NCBI GenBank assembly: GCA_021828925.1
Contig: JAJZCT010000077.1
Location: 1-9,825, forward strand
Length of the DNA: 9,825 nt
Direction of reading: 5' to 3'
Origin: Planctomycetota bacterium
Lineage (GTDB): Bacteria; Planctomycetota; Phycisphaerae; WQYP01
A model generated the notes under the pieces. The model was given only the letters and a program-made list of their open reading frames with translations, was not told the origin of the DNA and searched no databases. This document shows, piece by piece, positions 6,262-9,825 of the stretch. A program made the translations under genes and the position numbers. Position 1 is the stretch's first letter; each line of letters opens with the position of its first letter.

Positions 6262-8120
6262 GCGGCACTGCCTTTGTGAAGGGCGTTGTTTTCATCCATT
6301 ACCACACGGATAAACGCGTCCTCAATGGTCGGTTCACGTTTGTCCGCCGTGGTGCCAAGTTTTCTGATTTCGGCCGGGGTGCCGCCGGCCAGAACGCGGC
6401 CATTCATCATAATGACCATGCGGTCGCAATATTCCGCTTCCTCCATGAAGTGCGTGGTGACAACCACGGTCACCCCCTGGTCCGCCATGGAGGTAATGCG
6501 TTGCCAGAATTCGCGGCGCGCCAGAGGATCAACGCCCGAAGTTGGTTCATCAAGAAAAAGAATAGCCGGTTCGTGCAGCAGGGCGCAGGCCATGGCCAGG
6601 CGGCGTTTGAAACCATCGGGAATCTCCCCGGTTATATTGGTCAACAGATTCCCCAGATCAAATTCCGTGATGGCCCACGCCAGACGGCGCTTCCGGCGGC
6701 TGCCGCGTAGAGCGTAGGCACTGGCAAAAAAGGCAAGATTTTCCCGAACACTTAATTGGCCGTATAAGGAAAATTTCTGGGCTACGTAGCCCACGGCCTG
6801 CCGAGCCGATGCTCTGGCGTGGCGCAGGTCATAGCCTGCCACGCGCAGCGTGCCGCCGGTCAGCGGTAACAAGCCGCATAACATGCGAAATGTCGTGCTT
6901 TTTCCTGCGCCATTGGGCCCCAGCAGGCCAAAGATTTCCCCCGTTTTGATTTCAAAATTAACATGATCCACGGCCACAAAGTCTCCAAAGCGCCGCACCA
7001 GATCATGCACCTGTACGACGATTTCTCCGGGCCGGGTGGCAACGGCGACCGGTGGCACAATTCGCGGTGGGGCGGTCAGGCCGTGAGGCTGTAATGCGGG
7101 CGTGCCGCCGGAATCCGCATCGGTTTGAGCGGGGGAGGCATTCGATGTCGGTGGGACGGGTGCGACAGGTGCCTTCTCAACAGCCTGCCGCAAGAGAACC
7201 ATAAAGCCATCCGCGAGTTGCGGTTGAAGCTCTGTGGTCCGGGCTGTGGTCGGTACGTCGGTAATGCCTGCCGGAGCCTTTAGCACCAGCCGAACGTCTC
7301 CGCCTTCGGGGACAGCATCAGCAACAGCGGTGGAAGTCAGCAGTGTGGCCACGACTTGTCGCGGTTTGAAATCCGGCGGTACGGCCAGACGAAAGGTGCG
7401 GCCTTTGGCCTGATCCGCCACGTGCTGTGGAGAACCTTCGGTTAGGATTTTGCCTTTATACATAACTACGGCGTGATTGCAGAATTCCGCTTCTTCCAGG
7501 TATGGCGTGCTGATCAGCAGTGTGAGGAATCTGGTTTTCACCAGATTAAACAATATCCCCCACAACTCCCGCCGGGACACCGGATCAACGCCGACGGTTG
7601 GTTCATCAAGTATTAGAAGCTTTGGGGACTGCACCAGTGCGCAGGCCAGCCCCAGTTTTTGTTTCATCCCGCCGGAAAGCCGGCCTGCCAGCCGCCTGGT
7701 GAAAGAAGCCAGATTGGTCATGGCGAATAATTCGGCATAGCGCGTTTTGCGATCGATAGCGTTTACACCGTGCAGATCAGCGTATAAATCTAAATTTTCC
7801 TGCACAGTTAAATCTTCATACAGGCCGAATTTCTGCGGCATGTAACTTACGTCAGATTCCGCCGCATGAGGATGTTGAGTAATGTTGCTTCCCAGCACCT
7901 GAATATCCCCGGAATCCGCCGCCATCAGTCCCATGATCAATCGAATCAGGGTGGTTTTCCCCGCGCCATCAGGACCTACCAGGGCTACCATCAGGCCCCG
8001 ATGCACTTCGAGCGATACGTCGGTAAGTGCGGCGACGGTTCCACCATGCCCATCGGGAAAGGATTTGTGCAATTCCCGGCACAGGATAACCGGTTTGGCA
8101 GATGGTGCGGCGGAATCCAT
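6258..8120 (-). CDS. ybhF: Tandem double ABC ATPase, YbhF-like
   Basis: This 620-residue protein contains two nucleotide-binding domains. NBD1 has Walker A GPDGAGKTT (49-57), Q-loop YMPQKF (Q96), signature LSGGMKQKL (148-156) and Walker B LLILDEPT (168-175). Its H-loop reads STPYLEEAE, so Pro206 stands where the switch His is expected. A small C-terminal domain (about 240-312) and a Pro/Ala-rich linker (about 315-365) follow. NBD2 has Walker A GPNGAGKST (401-409), Q-loop YVAQKF, Walker B ILFLDEPT (520-527) and H-loop His557 (TTHFMEEAE). Its signature is changed to IPDGFKRRL (about 500-508); as I recall, both deviations are common in YbhF relatives. The protein powers the two downstream permeases. 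The ATG abuts the adaptor's TAA stop with no gap, and its own stop overlaps the first permease start. E. coli YbhF is slightly shorter, mostly because of the linker. Confidence 0.93.
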   Translation of the reverse strand: MDSAAPSAKPVILCRELHKSFPDGHGGTVAALTDVSLEVHRGLMVALVGPDGAGKTTLIRLIMGLMAADSGDIQVLGSNITQHPHAAESDVSYMPQKFGLYEDLTVQENLDLYADLHGVNAIDRKTRYAELFAMTNLASFTRRLAGRLSGGMKQKLGLACALVQSPKLLILDEPTVGVDPVSRRELWGILFNLVKTRFLTLLISTPYLEEAEFCNHAVVMYKGKILTEGSPQHVADQAKGRTFRLAVPPDFKPRQVVATLLTSTAVADAVPEGGDVRLVLKAPAGITDVPTTARTTELQPQLADGFMVLLRQAVEKAPVAPVPPTSNASPAQTDADSGGTPALQPHGLTAPPRIVPPVAVATRPGEIVVQVHDLVRRFGDFVAVDHVNFEIKTGEIFGLLGPNGAGKSTTFRMLCGLLPLTGGTLRVAGYDLRHARASARQAVGYVAQKFSLYGQLSVRENLAFFASAYALRGSRRKRRLAWAITEFDLGNLLTNITGEIPDGFKRRLAMACALLHEPAILFLDEPTSGVDPLARREFWQRITSMADQGVTVVVTTHFMEEAEYCDRMVIMMNGRVLAGGTPAEIRKLGTTADKREPTIEDAFIRVVMDENNALHKGSAA

Positions 8121-9149
8121 TTAAGGCCTCAATTCACTGCTCTGAGTTGCCGCCGGCTGGACCGGAATATTAACGGTGGCGGGCATTCCCAATCGCAGCA
8201 GATCATGCGGATCTTTCACATATACCCGCACTTCATAAACCAGACTTGTGCGCAGTTGCGTGGTTTCCACGGTTTTTGGGGTGAATTCCGCCACTGGTGA
8301 AATGAATCCAACCCAACCGGCGAATGGTTTGTCGGGAAAGCTGTCTACTGTAACCCAAGCCTGGGAACCGGTATGAATATATCCCAGTTCGGTTTCCGGA
8401 ATGTACGCCCGCACCCATTTGGGGTTCATGATGGCAATGGTATAAACAGGTGTTTGCGGACTGGCCATATCACCGGGTTCCAGAATTCGCGTGCGAATCA
8501 CGCCATCAATCGGGCTGATGAGCCTGGTGTCGGTCAGATATTGTTCCAGCAGTGCCAATTGCGCTTCATCGGCATGTACTTTCGCTTCCGCCTCGGCGAT
8601 GTCTTCAATCCGCGGTCCCAGCACGGCAAGTCGCAATGTTTCGCGCGCTGCCAGAGCCTTTTGATGATCCACGGCCCACAATGCTTGGGCATTGTCATAG
8701 CTGATCTTGGTCACATCACCCGTGGCCAGCAATTGTTTATATCGATTGACATTGACCAGATCATTGGCGGCCTGCGCTTTGGCGGCGGCATAAAGCGCCC
8801 GATCCTGGGCAATTTCCTGAGGCCGGCTGCCGTGCTTCAATCGCAAGAACGCCTGTTTTTGTGCCGCCAGAACCGCGCGGGCCTGTGCGACTTCATGCAC
8901 GAGCCAATCCGTATCCAGTGTGGCCACGAGTTGGCCTGTTTTGACGGAATCGCCCTCATGCACCAGTTCCCGCGTGACACGCCCCGATTCCTTAAAGGCC
9001 AGTTGAATATCGCGTTCATCCATGTTGCCGTAAAGACGGATATGGGTGATCGGTGTGTGCTTCTGACTTTGCTTCCAGCAATAGAATCCATAACCCGCAC
9101 CGGCCAGCACCAGAAGTACCACCACCACCCGGATAACCACCCGCTTCAT
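8121..9149 (-). CDS. ybhG: HlyD-family periplasmic adaptor (membrane fusion protein), YbhG-like
   Basis: The adaptor links the inner-membrane ABC exporter to an outer-membrane channel. Numbered from the upstream ATG at 9155, it has an N-terminal anchor (about 5-27). A first lipoyl half follows (LAFKESGRVTRELVHEGDSVKTGQLVATLD, 52-81), then a long coiled-coil hairpin (about 85-207, with the family's GSRPQEI at 109-115). The second lipoyl half is LISPIDGVIRTRILEPGD (212-229). The beta-barrel end contains EFTPKTVETTQLRTSLVYEVRV (290-311), very like E. coli YbhG. I prefer ATG 9149 (342 residues) because AAAGG lies 8 bases before it but only 2 bases before ATG 9155 (344 residues). It is the first gene of the four-gene operon. 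No TolC-like channel gene is in the window. Confidence 0.92.
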   Translation of the reverse strand: MKRVVIRVVVVLLVLAGAGYGFYCWKQSQKHTPITHIRLYGNMDERDIQLAFKESGRVTRELVHEGDSVKTGQLVATLDTDWLVHEVAQARAVLAAQKQAFLRLKHGSRPQEIAQDRALYAAAKAQAANDLVNVNRYKQLLATGDVTKISYDNAQALWAVDHQKALAARETLRLAVLGPRIEDIAEAEAKVHADEAQLALLEQYLTDTRLISPIDGVIRTRILEPGDMASPQTPVYTIAIMNPKWVRAYIPETELGYIHTGSQAWVTVDSFPDKPFAGWVGFISPVAEFTPKTVETTQLRTSLVYEVRVYVKDPHDLLRLGMPATVNIPVQPAATQSSELRP

Positions 9150-9165
9150 ACACATCGCCTTTCAA

Positions 9166-9192
9166 GGTCAATGACCCATTGCGTTGCGCAAC
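9166..9192. promoter_or_regulatory. Two adjacent palindromes upstream of the adaptor gene, candidate operator
   Basis: GGTCA-A-TGACC (9166-9176) and the perfect 10-base palindrome GTTGCGCAAC (9183-9192) lie just upstream of the adaptor's ribosome binding site. Palindromes here suit a dimeric repressor. In E. coli the homologous operon is controlled by a TetR-family regulator (CecR), but no regulator gene is in the window and the E. coli operator was not compared. Confidence 0.35.
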
Positions 9193-9257
9193 ATTCCATC
9201 ACGGGTGATTTCTTTCCCCGAGCGGCAGCATCTTGTTAAATCATCTTGCCTGAAACT

Positions 9258-9287
9258 ATTTTAGCAGCCGGAACTTGTATAGGCCAA
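9258..9287 (-). promoter_or_regulatory. Candidate sigma70-type promoter of the exporter operon
   Basis: On the minus strand TTGGCC (9287-9282) is followed after 18 bases by TAAAAT (9263-9258), about 110 bases before the adaptor start. The -10 box is good and the -35 box partial. The two palindromes at 9166-9192 would fall in the leader of this transcript. Confidence 0.35.
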
Positions 9288-9581
9288 TAGGCCCGGTTTC
9301 GCTGAATACTTGTTAATAATCATCAATCTGCCGATGGCGGCGTTACAGCGTGCAATGGCCCGGCGCAATGAACTGGAAATGCCGGATTAAGCAGCCGGCG
9401 TGGCTGGCTGGCGCGGTTGGCCCCAACGAAGAACTGTCGCCCCAGCATGGGCTATAAACCATCATGAATGCTTCAGGTCAATTTGCGGGAAAATTGGATT
9501 AACAGCGGCTTGCAATGACGTTCCAAAGTCAGTAGCCTTGAAACTACGGTGCTTCCTGACGTTCACCTGCGGATGGGGCAT

Positions 9582-9596
9582 ATTCCTGGCCGGAAT
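9582..9596. repeat. Inverted repeat ATTCC-5-GGAAT upstream of the Tat-signal gene
   Basis: Five-base perfect arms lie 10 bases before the AAGGAG ribosome binding site of the gene at 9621. The right arm and following bases resemble 2804-2815 in the RHS-tip gene. It may be a leader hairpin or a dispersed element. Confidence 0.3.
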
Positions 9597-9620
9597 GTAG
9601 AAATCAAGGAGTTCTTTATC

Positions 9621-9825
9621 ATGGAGCCTGATCCAAAAACCACGGACAGCACGGGTGGGGAGTTGAATCGTCGCTCGTTTGTTGTCGGTACGGCATTGGC
9701 CGCTCTGGGGGCTGCTTCCGTTGGCGGCTTAAGTTCCAATGCGCGTGCGGCTGAATCGGCGGAGTTCATTCCAAGATCACCCAACGGAACGCCGTTACCT
9801 GAAACCAGTGTTCATTTCGAGACGC
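9621..9825 (+). CDS. Tat-exported protein, N-terminal part only (partial)
   Basis: The frame is open from ATG 9621 to the window end, giving 68 complete codons. A strong AAGGAG (9606-9611) sits 9 bases upstream, which fixes the start. Residues 15-24 read LNRRSFVVGT, a twin-arginine motif followed by a hydrophobic stretch (ALAALGAASVGGL) and an Ala-x-Ala site (ARA, then AESAEF) at about residues 42-44. The protein should be exported folded through the Tat system, typically a cofactor enzyme. The mature part begins SAEFIPRSPNGTPLPETSVHFET, too short to assign a family. It is the only plus-strand gene and diverges from the exporter operon. Confidence 0.8.
   Translation, partial: MEPDPKTTDSTGGELNRRSFVVGTALAALGAASVGGLSSNARAAESAEFIPRSPNGTPLPETSVHFET

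Larger units (their letters stand above)
9150..9620. other. Divergent intergenic region
   Basis: This 471-base stretch separates the leftward exporter operon from the rightward Tat-signal gene. It holds the candidate operon promoter and palindromes, a short inverted repeat GTTGGCCCCAAC (about 9407-9418), two TGACGTTC direct repeats (about 9518 and 9558) and the ATTCC-5-GGAAT hairpin near its right end. I see no tRNA, no riboswitch I recognise and no convincing small gene. Confidence 0.5.

Noticed and set aside
8373..9239. 288-residue plus-strand open frame opposite the adaptor gene
   Set aside because: It is the antisense of a clearly identified HlyD-family gene; His/Gln/Arg-rich composition is typical of shadow frames.
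9280..9390. Short plus-strand frame ending MAALQRAMARRNELEMPD
   Set aside because: It is amphipathic-looking but has no ribosome binding site and a stop just upstream; too short to support.
9400..9600. 66-residue plus-strand open frame before the Tat-signal gene
   Set aside because: It has no ribosome binding site and an amino acid composition like random translation, and it ends in the hairpin before the real gene.

Overview
The window looks like chromosomal DNA from a Gram-negative environmental bacterium. The envelope-spanning exporter with a periplasmic adaptor and the twin-arginine signal peptide support this. The mix of small RHS cassettes, period-7 and period-9 intergenic repeats and a YbhGFSR-type pump would fit Planctomycetota or another PVC or Acidobacteria-like lineage, but nothing here fixes the phylum and that guess is weak. 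Nearly every gene is on the minus strand; only a truncated gene at the right edge reads on the plus strand.

Positions 1-2904 (minus strand) hold two tandem short RHS-tip genes, orphan toxin carriers without the large RHS shell. The upstream one (1177-2904) has an RHS-associated core ending in an NNLDPSGH motif. A Thr/Asn/Pro-rich linker, a pre-toxin region and an unassigned C-terminal domain of about 100 residues follow. It overlaps by four bases a 193-residue gene (599-1180), which is the obvious candidate immunity gene. A second, related RHS-tip gene begins 42 bases further on and runs off the left edge. It begins with the same MVAT residues and has the same NNLDPSGH motif, but most of its core is missing. 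Several short-period degenerate repeats sit in and between these genes and are partly translated as their N-termini.

Positions 2905-4004 hold an isoprenylcysteine methyltransferase (ICMT)-type integral membrane protein (3032-3691), with a terminator-like hairpin after it and a 313-base gene-free stretch before it.

Positions 4005-9149 are a compact four-gene operon read leftward: periplasmic adaptor, tandem double ATPase and two ABC-2 permeases. The layout and motifs match the E. coli YbhG-YbhF-YbhS-YbhR efflux pump. Gene junctions are 0 nt, a 4-nt ATGA overlap and 1 nt, so the genes are almost certainly translated together. Motif placement in the double ATPase predicts one degenerate and one consensus ATP site. 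An outer-membrane TolC-like partner is not in the window.

Positions 9150-9620 are a divergent regulatory region with palindromes just upstream of the adaptor gene. From 9621 a Tat-signal protein starts on the plus strand and is cut off by the window end.

The most interesting part is the RHS array, because of its unassigned toxin and immunity pair, its eroded second module and the periodic repeats read in frame. The exporter is a well-known type with a notable ATPase asymmetry.
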